A stretch of 64,000 bases of DNA, taken from Megaleporinus macrocephalus. Its lineage: Eukaryota > Chordata > Actinopteri > Characiformes > Anostomidae. Made by a program: the position numbers and the translations under genes. Position 1 is the stretch's first letter. The number at the start of each line of letters is the position of its first letter. Positions 47,341 through 58,200 of the stretch are shown one piece after another. Location of the stretch: the NCBI GenBank assembly GCA_021613375.1, contig CM038725.1, positions 10,353,089-10,417,088 on the forward strand, written 5' to 3'. A model generated the notes under the pieces. The model did not search any database, was not told the origin of the DNA, and was given only the letters and a program-made list of their open reading frames with translations.

Positions 47341-48254
47341 GTGTTCGCATGCTTGAAGCAGAGCAATGCACATCCATTGTGATTGAGAAGACCCGCTTTT
47401 GTTTTTTCTAGAGAACCTTTCAATGGATCTTTTTAAAAAGAGAGATAAATGCATGGTGCGAAATACACTGGGTCCTGAGGGACTCACTCGTTAACCTCTT
47501 GGACCCCCTGCATGTCTCAAAATCAAAATTCTTGGTGGTTCCTGAAAATAAACCTATCACTGTTTAGCTTCCTCACCCACAATCATCGAGGCTCTGTCTT
47601 CCTTGATTAACTAAAGCTGCAGCGTCGATCTGCCTCAGGGGGGCGCTGTAGCAAATTGGTTGGCCCAGTTGGCTGTTTCATAACCCTTGTGTAAACCTGA
47701 CAACCCAGCAGGAGACGTATCTCCCCGAATAACGTGCAGATGAGAACATCGGCAAATTAGAAAAGAGTATTTCCAGATGAAGCACTCTAAATTAGCAAGT
47801 TAGCAGCTAACGCTGGACTGGCAAGACCATATGGGACCCCCTCAGGATACCGGGGGTAATTTCATACACTGGATGACTGAGATGTTTAAGTGGTGGGAGT
47901 CCTTTCCAAGTTCAAAGAACATCCAGGTTATGTATCAATTCATGTGTTTGCTAGAATAAGCCAAGGACAATTTGGGAAGCCTTGTTTTTCAAGAGTGCAG
48001 GTTTGTTCTTCCAGCTAAATCAAAAGATCAGAGCATCCGAACAAGGTGAGCTGCACCATATGTGTGATGGATTGCCAAGAAAAAAAATAAAAAATCTGTC
48101 AAGTTGAAACATCTGTCTTGGTGCACAAGACCAGAACTACAGCAGAAAGAAGTTGGGCATTTGTGTGTTTGTTAAAAATTCAAAACAGCCACTGGATGTT
48201 CACATGGAGAGTTATTAACTACACTGCTGCAAATTATCCTTAGAAGACTCTTAC
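47341..48254. other. Intronic DNA next to the edil3 exon donor
   Basis: It includes a diverged copy (about 47490-47570) of the repeat seen near 30078. No further exon or element is recognised. Confidence 0.4.
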
Positions 48255-48383
48255 TGTGCTGGCAGTGGATGCCGTTGAAGCCGGGTGCGCACTTGCAGAC
48301 GTAGCCGATGAAGGTGTCGCCCCTGTAGGTCTCACTGATTTCGCACATTCCTCCATTGTGACACGGGTTCGGATGACAAGGTC
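48255..48383 (-). CDS. edil3: edil3 internal exon: second EGF-like domain with RGD integrin-binding motif
   Basis: EDIL3 (DEL-1) is a secreted matrix protein with three EGF-like domains and two discoidin domains. Its second EGF carries the RGD that binds alpha-v integrins. Read on the minus strand, the exon encodes 43 residues with six cysteines spaced C-x4-C-x5-C-x15-C-x1-C-x8-C. RGD lies at residues 21-23 of the exon peptide, followed by TFIGYVCKC and ending in GFNGIHCQH, which matches EDIL3 closely. The MFG-E8 domain also has RGD but, as I recall it, differs in the flanking residues. The exon is bounded by a pyrimidine-rich acceptor ending CTTCCAG (AG at plus 48384-48385) and a donor GTAAGAGT (plus 48247-48254). 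Both junctions are phase 1, as expected for an exchangeable EGF exon. No other EDIL3 exon was recognised. The gene runs toward lower coordinates. Paralogue a or b is undecided. Confidence 0.93.
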
Positions 48384-48857
48384 CTGGAAGACAAATACAA
48401 ATGGTAAACGAACAAAAGGGCAAAATGAACAGCTCTTGTTTTGGAGAGACGGGGGTCGTTACTATGATATATTGCTCGCAGTAAAACTCTGTAGCTCACT
48501 CAGATGGGTTTACAGACAAGGCCTTGATTCATTTAAGATGTCTGAGCCTAATACAATTTGATATATGTGTGTAGATTAAGAGATTGCCTGAGCGTAATAT
48601 TATTTGTGTAGACTGTGTGCAATAAGACAAAACCTCCCCCATACAGTGTCATGATAAAAGTCAAATATACAGATGTCAGGGCAGTGGATGATTGATTGCC
48701 TCTGTTTGGCAAATGCCATTTGACAGAAGTCGCTGGCGAAATGGAAGAAGTGTTGAGCTGCATGTTACATATTAGACGAGTAATGACATGGTAGTTACAT
48801 TCATGATTACATTACATGCTAGATGTTTTTTTCTGAGGATCTGTTTAGATATAAAGT

Positions 48858-49072
48858 ACAGTCGTGGGCTGGAGGTTAGGGAACCAGGCTTGTGGTCGGA
48901 AGGTTGCCAGTTCGATCTCATGAACCATCAGGACACGACTGAAGTGCCCTTGAGCAAGGCACCTAACCCCTGACTGCTACCCGGATGCTGTGGTAGGGCT
49001 GCCCACCACTCCGGGCAAGTGTGGGTCAAATGCAGTGATCTTGAATTTCCCTCTGGGATTAATAAATTGTCT
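48858..49072 (+). mobile_element. tRNA-derived SINE, copy 2, with LINE-type tail
   Basis: The head GGGCTGGAGGTTAGGGAACC is followed by a B-box-like CCAGTTCGATCT at 48907-48918, CCCTTGAGCAAGGCACC, GGGCTGCCCACCACTCCGGG, and a 3' tail CTTGAATTTCCCTCTGGG then ATTAATAAATTG. The tail is shared with the LINE ends at 35851-35932, as expected for a SINE that borrows L2-type reverse transcription. The tail runs straight into (GTCT)n. Confidence 0.8.
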
Positions 49073-49111
49073 GTCTAGCTGGCTGTCTGTCTGGCTAGCT
49101 GTCTGGCTAGC

Positions 49112-49148
<37 letters not shown>

Positions 49149-49393
49149 GGCTATCTGGCTATCTGGCTGTCGGTCTATCTGGCTATTTGACTGTCTGGCT
49201 GGCTATCTGACTGTCTGTCTGGCTGTCTGTTTAGCTATCTGACTGTCTGGCTGGCTATCTGACTGTCTGGCTGTCTGGCTAGCTGTCTGTCTGTCTGTCT
49301 GGCTGCCAGTCTGTCGGTCTATCTGGCTGACTGTCTGGCTGGCTATCTGACTGTCTGACTGTCTGTCTGTCTGTCTAGCTGTCTGTCTGGCTG

Positions 49394-49397
<4 letters not shown>
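49073..49397. repeat. Compound (GTCT)n/(GGCT)n/(ATCT)n microsatellite
   Basis: About 80 tetranucleotide units with frequent GGCT and ATCT variants directly follow the SINE tail. Confidence 0.95.

Positions 49398-49469
<72 letters not shown>
49398..49469. repeat. (TA)n microsatellite
   Basis: About 35 TA dinucleotides are joined to the end of the (GTCT)n tract. Confidence 0.95.
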
Positions 49470-49470
<1 letters not shown>

Positions 49471-51150
49471 AAAGTACAGACATGCTGGTTCTAATGGGGT
49501 GTCCAGTGTCCCCTCTGAAATCTGACTAGTCCCAGATGCCACCCCAAATTTTCTACCATTGCCTTACAGCTTGCTGTGAGGCTTTGGGCAGTTATGAGGT
49601 AAGTTGCTTTGCTATTGCCAGGACTACTCACCAACACTTCACAATACAATCAGTTAAACAGTACTCAAAGCTTTCAAATCTAGCTTCACTCTGGCTTCAG
49701 CTCTGAAAGCATCCACAGGTGTTTCTCAACATATTGGTCAGAACAGTGGACTGACCATCCCAGAGTTTGAACGTGTTTGGGTTTACTTGAATCCTAAGAA
49801 GCCAAAATTGCAACCAACAAAATATAAAATTCCTTGAAAAAGTCTATTAAAGAGGATAGAAGTTATAATAGAGTTAAACGTTAGACACTCTGATTGAATG
49901 TTTTGTTGAGGCTCGACTGAACGGTGGTCTCTGACTTTTCCACACTAGTCTAGATGCCGAGGTCCCTGTATTAGTGAACACCATACTGGGAGAAGCTAAG
50001 CTGCAGTGACAGAGAAAAGAGAGAAGAGCAGTAGAGAAAAGACTAAAGATCGGACAGTACAGTGATGAGTCTTAGTTGTATAGGTCACCCGGGGGCCGCC
50101 TGGGGCACGAGGCCTATCATGAGCGCATTGTGTTCATTCCCTCCGGCGCTGGCTGAGCTACTGCCAGTGCAGCATCTTGCAGAAACGCGGCAATAGTATC
50201 CAAGTAAGGGCATCTGCTGACCCGACGCGAGCAAGACTGAGAATTAACATGAGTGGATCAAAAGGTCAAAGGGCGACCCAGCACGTCAAACTTTTTTTCT
50301 CTCGCATGCCCACCGCAGGTCAGCGCGAGCACCTAGCAGTTTAATGAGCTCTGAAGTGAGTGAATGCTGATAATCCTCCGTACCGACGTATTCACTTGCT
50401 AAACAGATGTGCTAAATACAACAAGTAATAACCTCGGAGGCTGAGCGCCATTGTGAAGCCGGCATCGAGCCCATATCAGGAGCTCCAGTTCAAGGTAAAA
50501 ATAAATGATGCTTTTGAAAATGGCTGCTATTGTATACTGGGGCAAAGAACATGTTTCAAAGGAAGGTACATTTTGTCCTACATGTGTGAAATAAGAGCTT
50601 ATTTAACAGTCAAGACACACACACGTGCTATAAGCAAGCATCCACGCCTGCGCATTGAAATGAGGTTGAGTTCCAGGCTATTAAATACAGAAGCTAGCCA
50701 CTAAAACTTGGGCTACTACAGTCAAAAGTAACTTAGCAAGGTTCAAAAAAACTCGATGGAGTATTTTGGGTTGCCAGACTTCAAGCAGTTTTAGCTCACA
50801 TTTACCAATACTTGTATTTTGGCTCTTTGGCAACCTTGTATTTCTGAGGGTCCAATTACATTTGGACCAAAAAAAATTGTATGTATGAGATTTGGAAAAT
50901 AAACAACTAGACCATAAGGTAGTTGGAAAAACAAACTGGAAATAATATATACTCTCTACTGTATGATCCACCCAGTCAAATGCACTGCAACATAATACTG
51001 CATAAACAATATGCACAATTAACAAGTGTTTAAAATTTATACTAAAAATGTAAAATAATGTATCTAATAAATTATCTACCCTATTCCTTAGACCCCAGAC
51101 TGAACCAACAAGAATGGGTGCAAGTCTGATCTGGGATATTGCTTCTAACA
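49470..51150. other. Intronic DNA; candidate conserved block 50090-50450; unassigned minus ORF
   Basis: The block 50090-50450 is complex and GC-richer, with no repeats or coding motifs. A 156-codon minus-strand ORF at 50681-51151 (with LRNTRLPKSQNTSIGKCELK) is the longest non-repeat ORF outside the LINE. It has no recognisable family motif, and it is probably repeat-derived or chance. Confidence 0.3.
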
Positions 51151-51937
51151 CTGTGCTTACACTGTTTACTAAAGTGCTATGTATGTATCTGACTGTGTTT
51201 ACACTGTTTACTCTAGTACAACCTCAGTAACTGCTGTGTGTATGTATGTTATCTGACTATGTTTACACTGTTTACTCTAGTACTACCTCAGTAACTGCTG
51301 TGTGTATGTATGTTTCTGACTGTGTTTACACTGTTTACTCTAGTACTACCTCAGTAACTGCTGTGTATATGTATGTATCTGACTGTGTTTACACTGTTTA
51401 CTCTAGTACTACCTCAGTAACTGCTGTGTGTATGTATGTATCTGACTGTGTTTACACTGTTTACTCTAGTACTACCTCAGTAGCTGCTGTGTGTATGTAT
51501 GTTATCTGACTGTGTTTACACTGTTTACTCTAGTACTACCTCAGTAACTGCTGTGTGTATGTATCTGACTGTGTTTACACTGTTTACTCTAGTACTACCT
51601 CAGTAACTGCTGTGTGTATGTATGTTATCTGACTGTGTTTACACTGTTTACTCTAGTACTACCTCAGTAACTGCTGTGTATATGTATGTATCTGACTGTG
51701 TTTACACTGTTTACTCTAGTACTACCTCAGTAACTGCTGTGTGTATGTATATGGCTGTGTTTGTACTGTTTACTCTAGTACTACCTCAGTAACTGCTGTG
51801 TGTATGTATTTATCTGACTGTGTTTACACTGTTTACTCTAGTACTACCTCAGTAACTGCTGTGTGTATGTACCTGGCTGTGTTTGTACTGTTTACTCTAG
51901 TACTACCTCAGTAACTGCTGTGTGTATGTATGTATCT
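51151..51937. repeat. Minisatellite E, left part (59/63-bp unit, ~13 copies)
   Basis: The unit is CTGACTGTGTTTACACTG then TTTACTCTAGTACTACCTC then AGTAACTGCTGTG plus a variable GTATGTAT tail. It is cut at 51937 by the LINE insertion and resumes at 55160. Confidence 0.95.
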
Positions 51938-54900
51938 TCAAGGATTCAAGGATTCAAGGATTCAAGGAGACTTTATTGTCATTCGCATCACATGTGGTAC
52001 ATGGGGTGGAACGAAATTGTGGTACCCAAGGACCCAGTTTTACCCAGACAGCAGTACTTAAATAAATAAAATAAACATAAATATATAAAATATATGAGAA
52101 TAAAATAAACAGGAATGGAGAAGGTAGCAGCAGAGTGTATTAAAGTGACTGGTGTCGTTAAAGTGTCAGTGCAGTGGTTCCACTAAGTGGCGTTTAAAAG
52201 TCTTACAGCTTCCGGAATGAAGCTGTTCCTCAGTCTGTTCGTTCTACACTTAACGCTCCGCAGCCTCCTGCCTGAGGGGAGCGGGACAAACAGTGAGTGT
52301 GCTGGATGAGTGGGGTCCTTCATGATGCAGGTGGCCCTCTTCCTGCATCTGGAGGTGTATATGTCCGTGGTGGTGGGGAGGCTGACTCCGACAGAACTCT
52401 GTGCAGCCTTCACCACCCTCTGCAGAGCTTTCCTGTCTGCAGCAGAGCAGCTTCCGTGCCACACGTTGATGCTGGAGCATAGAACGCTCTCCACCACACA
52501 TCTGTAGAAGGAGGTGAGGACCGAGCTCCCGAGCCCAGCTCGCCTCAACCGCCTGAGGAAGTAGAGCCGCTGATGTGCCTTCCTGACCAGGCTGGAAGTG
52601 TTGTTGCTCCAGGTGAGGTTGTTGCTCAGGTGAACACCCAAGTACCTGTAGCTGGAGACCACTTCCACCGCAGACCCTCCGACATGCAGGGGGAGGTGGG
52701 CATGTCTGCCCCTTCTGAAGTCCACAATCATCTCCTTCGTCTTCTTTATGTTGATGCAGAGGTTGTTCTTTCTGCACCAACCCTCCAGGTGTTCTACCTC
52801 CCGTCTGTAGCCAGACTCATCACTGTTTGTGATGCATCCGACCACTGCCGTGTCGTCCGCAAACTTCACAATATGACAGCCTGGGTGGATGGGTGAGCAG
52901 TCATATGTGAGCAGCGTGAACAAGAGGGGGCTCAACACACAGCCCTGAGGGGAGCCAGTGCTGAGGATTGTGGTGGAGGAGGAGAGGTTGTGGATCCTCA
53001 CAGACTGCGGCCTGTTGGTCAGGAAGTCCAGGACCCAGTTGCAAAGAGAAGAGCGCAGACCAAGTGAGGAGAGCTTATCTGTCAGTGTCTGGGGTATCAT
53101 GGTGTTGAAGGCGGAAGTGAAGTCCACAAAGAGCATATGGACATAAGAGTCCTTCTGCTCCAGGTGGGTGAGGGCAGTGTGGACCACAGAGGAAATGGCA
53201 TCGTCTGTGGATCGGTTCCTCCTGTAGGCGTACTGGTGTGGGTCCACAGTGACGTCGATGGTGGCTTTGATGTGGGTCATAACCAGTCTTTCAAAGCATT
53301 TAGTGACTATCGGCGTGAGAGCTATCGGCCGGTAGTCATTCAGACCTGTCACTGTGGAGCTCTTGGGGACCGGGATGATGGTGGCGGTCTTCAGGCAGGT
53401 GGGAACAGCTGCCCGGGTGAGGGAGACATTGAAAATGTCTGCCAGGACCTCGGAGATCTGATCAGCGCACTCCCGTAGTACTCGTCCGGGTATGTTATCC
53501 GGACCAGCACTTTTCCGGAGGTTGATCCTCCTGAGGGTCCTCCTTACCTCTGCTGGTGTCACACTGAGGGGTACTTCTCCAGGTGGAGGGGTGAGTCTTA
53601 TGCTGGGCGGGGTGTCAGGGTCCTCAAAGCGGGCATAGAATTTGTTGAGAGCCTCGGGCAGGGAGGGGTCTTTGGAACATTGTGCATCTCTGGTTTTATA
53701 GTCTGTGATGCACTTAATTCCCCTCCACATGCTCCTAGGATCCTGGGAGGAGAAGTGTCCCTGGATTTTCAGAGCATATGCAGCTTTGGCCCTCTTAACA
53801 CCTGCGGTCAGCTCTCTTCTAGCCCTCCTGAGTTCCTGTGCGTCGCCAGACCTGAAGGCAGCATCCCTGGCTTTCAGTAGAGAACGCACCTCTCCATTCA
53901 GCCAGGGTTTCTGGTTCGGGTAGCAGGTCACTGTCTTTGTGGTGGTGACATCCTCCACACACTTGCTGATGTACCCGAGGACAGCAGATGTGTAATCCTC
54001 CAGATCCAGCTCCCCCTCACTCTCAGCAGCCTCCCTAAAGACATGCCAGTCTGTGCAGCCGAAACAGTCCTGCAGCACAGCGTCTGCATCACCGGGCCAC
54101 ACAGTGATGGTCTTCTGTGTGGGTCTGGAGCGTCGCAGCGGGGGGTGGTATGCAGGGACCAGCATAATGGAGATGTGGTCGGAGAGCCCGAGGTGGGGGT
54201 GGGGGACGGCTCTGTACGCGTCTCTGATGTTGGTGTAAACACGGTCGAGTGTGTTGTCTCCCCGTGTTGGAATGTCTATGTGTTGGTAAAACCTCAGCAA
54301 AATGTTCGTCAGATTCACGTGGTTAAAATCCCCCGCCACCACGTAAAACGCCTCCGGATGCTTGTTCTGAAGCGAGCTGATGTTGTCATGTAGCTCCTTC
54401 AGTGCGTTGTTAGCATTAGCATCCGGTGCTATGTAAACGGCAATGACGAACACAGCTGTAAACTCCCGAGGCAGATAGTGTGGCCGACACTTCACGGTCA
54501 GCTGTTCTGTTGCCTCGGAGCATAGGGCGTTTACCATCACACAGTTTGTGCACCAACCTTTGTTTATGTAGACGCATAAGCCGCCCCCTCGTGCTTTTCC
54601 GGACAGCTGGTTGCGGTCCACGCGGAAGAGCTGCCGGCCGGCGAGCTGGAAGGCTGAGTCCGGCATGCTGTCGTTTAGCCATGTTTCCGTGAGACAGATC
54701 ACAGCGCAGTTCCTCATCTCATCAGAAACACTCATCCTCAGCCGCAGAAGGTCCAGCTTGTTGTCCAAAGAGCGAACATTGGACAGGAAGAGAGATGGAA
54801 TCGGGGGTCTGTCAGCGTTAGCCTTGAGCCTGGCTAGCACGCCGGCCCGCTTCCCTCTCTTCAGTCTTCGCCTGAATCGCTTCCTTTTGCCCTTTGTTCG

Positions 54901-55159
54901 TACCGCTCTGACCCGCCACGCCGGTGTCAGGAGAAGTTGTAGTCTGCCCAGCTTGGCTCTGAAACTACTGTCCATAGTTGCTACTTTTGTGGCAGAGCTG
55001 TCCTTAATCTTAAAAAGTTCGGTTCGGCTGTAACTCACAGGCTTAAGACGCGTGAAGTCGCTATCAGAACCGACGTAAAAATAACTAAAAGCTGGGTTTT
55101 CGCTGGGAGCGTGAGAAGCTGCTGCACTACCGCGCGCGGCCATCTTGATCCTGATCTTG
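51938..55159 (-). mobile_element. Near-complete L2-like LINE inserted in minisatellite E
   Basis: The 3222-bp element is read on the minus strand. The 5' end (about 16 nt of GATCAAG-type repeats before the ATG) abuts the array at 55159. The 3' UTR ends GCGAATGACAATAAAGTC then CCTTGAATCCTTGAATCC, a tail of about 3.5 copies of an 8-bp repeat. ATCT flanks both ends (51934-51937 and 55160-55163) and could be a short target-site duplication. The repetitive target makes this less certain. Confidence 0.9.
52183..55143 (-). CDS. LINE ORF: endonuclease plus reverse transcriptase, 986 aa, uninterrupted
   Basis: This is the retrotransposition protein of the LINE. Residues 1-110 are a basic N-terminal region (KGKRKRFRRRLKRGKR at 84-99). 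An APE-type endonuclease follows: SNVRSLDNK at 121, LTETWL at 151, AGDFNH at 270, LSDH at 320. The reverse transcriptase has the fingers region KSAGPDNIPG at 544, LNDYRPIALT at 601, motif A LFVDFTSAFN at 671 (Asp674), motif B SPQGCVLSP at 731, and motif C FADD at 761. The C-terminal part contains LPSGRRLRS near 955. All catalytic acidic residues expected from the family are present and there is no stop, so the copy is young or recently active. The first ATG (55143) lies at the element's 5' edge. Met57 is an alternative start. No separate ORF1 is present. Confidence 0.93.
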   Translation of the reverse strand: MAARGSAAASHAPSENPAFSYFYVGSDSDFTRLKPVSYSRTELFKIKDSSATKVATMDSSFRAKLGRLQLLLTPAWRVRAVRTKGKRKRFRRRLKRGKRAGVLARLKANADRPPIPSLFLSNVRSLDNKLDLLRLRMSVSDEMRNCAVICLTETWLNDSMPDSAFQLAGRQLFRVDRNQLSGKARGGGLCVYINKGWCTNCVMVNALCSEATEQLTVKCRPHYLPREFTAVFVIAVYIAPDANANNALKELHDNISSLQNKHPEAFYVVAGDFNHVNLTNILLRFYQHIDIPTRGDNTLDRVYTNIRDAYRAVPHPHLGLSDHISIMLVPAYHPPLRRSRPTQKTITVWPGDADAVLQDCFGCTDWHVFREAAESEGELDLEDYTSAVLGYISKCVEDVTTTKTVTCYPNQKPWLNGEVRSLLKARDAAFRSGDAQELRRARRELTAGVKRAKAAYALKIQGHFSSQDPRSMWRGIKCITDYKTRDAQCSKDPSLPEALNKFYARFEDPDTPPSIRLTPPPGEVPLSVTPAEVRRTLRRINLRKSAGPDNIPGRVLRECADQISEVLADIFNVSLTRAAVPTCLKTATIIPVPKSSTVTGLNDYRPIALTPIVTKCFERLVMTHIKATIDVTVDPHQYAYRRNRSTDDAISSVVHTALTHLEQKDSYVHMLFVDFTSAFNTMIPQTLTDKLSSLGLRSSLCNWVLDFLTNRPQSVRIHNLSSSTTILSTGSPQGCVLSPLLFTLLTYDCSPIHPGCHIVKFADDTAVVGCITNSDESGYRREVEHLEGWCRKNNLCINIKKTKEMIVDFRRGRHAHLPLHVGGSAVEVVSSYRYLGVHLSNNLTWSNNTSSLVRKAHQRLYFLRRLRRAGLGSSVLTSFYRCVVESVLCSSINVWHGSCSAADRKALQRVVKAAQSSVGVSLPTTTDIYTSRCRKRATCIMKDPTHPAHSLFVPLPSGRRLRSVKCRTNRLRNSFIPEAVRLLNAT

Positions 55160-58100
55160 ATCTGACTGTGTTTACACCGTTTACTCTAGTACTACCTCAG
55201 TAACTGCTGTGTGTATGTATGTATTTGACTGTGTTTACTGTTTACTCTAGTACTACCTCAGTACCTGCTGTGTGTATGTATGTATCTGACTGTGTTTGTA
55301 CTTTTTACTCTAGTACTACCTCAGTAACTGCTGTTTGTATGTATCTGACTGTGTTTACACTGTTTACTCTAGTACTACCTCAGTAACTGCTGTGTGTATG
55401 TTAGTATCTGACTGTGTTTACTCTAGTACTACCTCAGTACCTGCTGTGTGTATGTATCAGGCTGTGTTTGTACTGTTTACCCTAGTACTACCTCAGTAAC
55501 TGCTCTGTGTATGTATGTATCTGACTGTGTTTACACTGTTTACTCTAGTACTACCTCAGTAACTGCTGTGTGTGTGTGTATGTATCTGACTGTGTTTACA
55601 CTGTTTACTCTAGTACTACCTCAGTAACTGCTGTGTATATGTATGTATCTGACTATGCTTACACTGTTTACTCTAGTACTACCTCAGTAACTGCTGTGCG
55701 TATGTATCTGACTGTGTTTACACTGTTTACTCTAGTACTACCTCAGTAACTGCTGTGTATATGTATGTATCTGACTGTGCTTACACTGTTTACTCAAGTA
55801 CTACCTCAGTAACTGCTGTGTGTATGTATCTGACTGTGTTTACAATGTTTACTCTAGTACTACCTCAGTAACTGCTGTGTATATGTATGTATCTGACTGT
55901 GATTACACTGTTTACTCTAGTACTACCTCAGTAACTGCTGTGTGTATGTATCTGACTGTGTTTACACTGTTTACTCTAGTACTACCTCAGTAACTGCTGT
56001 GTATATGTATGCATCTGACTGTGCTTACACTGTTTACTCTAGTACTACCTCAGTAACTGCTGTGTATATGTATGTATCTGACTGTGTTTACACTGTTTAC
56101 TCTAGTACTACCTCAGTAACTGCTGTGTATATGTATGTATCTGACTGTGCTTACACTGTGTACTCTAGTACTACCTCAGTAACTGCTGTGTGTATGTATC
56201 TGACTGTGTTTACACTGTTTACTCTAGTACTACCTCAGTAACTGCTGTGTGTATGTATCTGACTGTGCTTACACTGTTTACTCTAGTACTACCTCAGTAA
56301 CTGCTGTGTATATGTATGTATCTGACTGTGTTTACACTGTTTACTCTAGTACTACCTCAGTAACTGCTGTGTATATGTATGTATCTGACTGTGTTTACAC
56401 TGTTTACTCTAGTACTACCTCAGTAACTGCTGTGTATATGTATGTATCTGACTGTGCTTACACTGTTTACTCTAGTACTACCTCAGTAACTGCTGTGTGT
56501 ATGTATCTGACTGTGTTTACACTGTTTACTCTAGTACTACCTCAGTAACTGCTGTGTATAAGTATGTATCTGGCTGTGTTTACACTGTTTACTCTAGTAC
56601 TACCTCAGTAACTGCACTGTGTATGTATGTATCTGGCTGTGTTTGTACTGTTTACTCTAGTACTACCTCAGTAACTGCTGTGTATATGTATGTATCTGAC
56701 TGTGTTTACACTGTTTACTCTAGTACTACCTCAGTAACTGCTGTGTGTATGTATCTGACTGTGTTTACTCTGTTTACTCTAGTACTACCTCAGTAACTGC
56801 TGTGTGTATATATGTTATCTGACTGTGTTTACACTGTTTACTCTAGTACTACCTTAGTAACTGCTGTGTGTATGTATCTGACAGTGTTTACACTGTTTAC
56901 TCTAGTACTACCTCAGTAACTGCTGTGTGTATGTATCTGACTGTGTTTACACTGTTTACTCTAGTACTACCTCAGTAACTGCTGTGTATATGTATGTATC
57001 TGACTGTGCTTACACTGTTTACTCTAGTACTACCTCAGTAACTGCTGTGTATATGTATGTATCTGACTGTGTTTACACTGTTTACTCTAGTACTACCTCA
57101 GTAACTGCTGTGTATATGTATGTATCTGACTGTGCTTACACTGTTTACTCTAGTACTACCTCAGTAACTGCTGTGTATATGTATGTATCTGACTGTGTTT
57201 ACACTGTTTACTCTAGTACTACCTCAGTAACTGCTGTGTATATGTATGTATCTGACTGTGCTTACACTGTTTACTCTAGTACTACCTCAGTAACTGCTGT
57301 GTGTATGTATCTGACTGTGTTTACACTGTTTACTCTAGTACTACCTCAGTAACTGCTGTGTATATGTATGTATCTGACTGTGTTTACACTGTTTACTCTA
57401 GTACTACCTCAGTAACTGCTGTGTATATGTATGTATCTGGCTGTGTTTACACTGTTTACTCTAGTACTACCTCAGTAACTGCTGTGTATATGTATGTTTC
57501 TGGCTGTGTTTACACTGTTTACTCTAGTACTACCTCAGTAACTGCTGTGTGTATGTATCTGACTGTGTTTACTCTGTTTACTCTAGTACTACCTCAGTAA
57601 CTGATGTGTGTGTGTATGTATGTATCTGACTGTGTTTACACTGTTTACTCCAGTGCTACCTTAGCAACTGCTGTGTGTATGTATGTTATCTGACGGTGTT
57701 TACACTGTTTACTCTAGTACTACCTCAGTAACTGCTGTGTGTATGTATGTATCTGGCTGTGTTTGTACTGTTTACTCTAGTACTACCTTAGTAACTGCTG
57801 TGTGTATGTATGTATCTGACTGTGTTTACACTGTTACTTTAGTACTACCTCAGTAACTGATGTGTGTATGTATGTATCTGACTGTGTTTACACTGTTTAC
57901 TCTAGTACTACCTCAGTAACTGCTGTGTATATGTATGTATCTGACTGTGTTTACACTGTTTACTCTAGTACTACCTCAGTAACTGCTCCGTGTATGTATG
58001 TATCTGGCTGTGTTTACACTGTTTACTCTAGTACTACCTCAGTAACTGCTGTGTGTATGTGTGTATCTGACTGTGTTTGCACTGTTACTCTAGTACTACC

Positions 58101-58200
58101 TCTGTAACTGCTGTGTGTATGTATGTATCTGACTGTGTTTACACTGTTACTCTAGTACTACCTCATTAACTGCTGTGTGTGTATGTATGTATCTGGCTGT
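55160..58200. repeat. Minisatellite E, right part (59/63-bp unit, ~49 copies)
   Basis: This continues the array of 51151-51937. Units of 63 bp (TGTATATGTATGTAT ends) and 59 bp (TGTGTGTATGTAT ends) alternate. A four-unit period of 248 bp (3x63+59) is visible at 56249/56497. A 126-bp dimer distinguished by GTGTTTACAC/GTGCTTACAC is visible at 56927-57300. The 63-bp form keeps a frame open and gives false MYVSDCVYTVYSSTTSVTA-type ORFs. Confidence 0.95.

Larger units (their letters stand above)
1..48254 (-). other. edil3: edil3 intron downstream of the RGD-EGF exon (partial)
   Basis: This is inferred from the exon and its donor site at 48247-48254. The next EDIL3 exon should encode the third EGF domain, joining at phase 1. 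I did not recognise it between here and position 1, so the intron probably runs past the left edge. It contains four minisatellite blocks, many transposon remnants and single-copy DNA. A short exon could have been missed by eye. Confidence 0.7.

Noticed and set aside
50681..51151. 156-codon minus-strand ORF as a host gene
   Set aside because: AT-rich composition, no family motif and no splice context. It ends against the minisatellite. Kept only as an unassigned ORF.
52250..55033. Several ORFs of 60-176 codons on both strands inside the LINE
   Set aside because: They are shadows of the 986-codon LINE ORF in other frames and on the opposite strand.
55942..58107. Tandem ORFs of MYVSDCVYTVYSSTTSVTA-type repeats
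   Set aside because: These come from the 63-bp form of minisatellite E. Frames are lost at every 59-bp unit.
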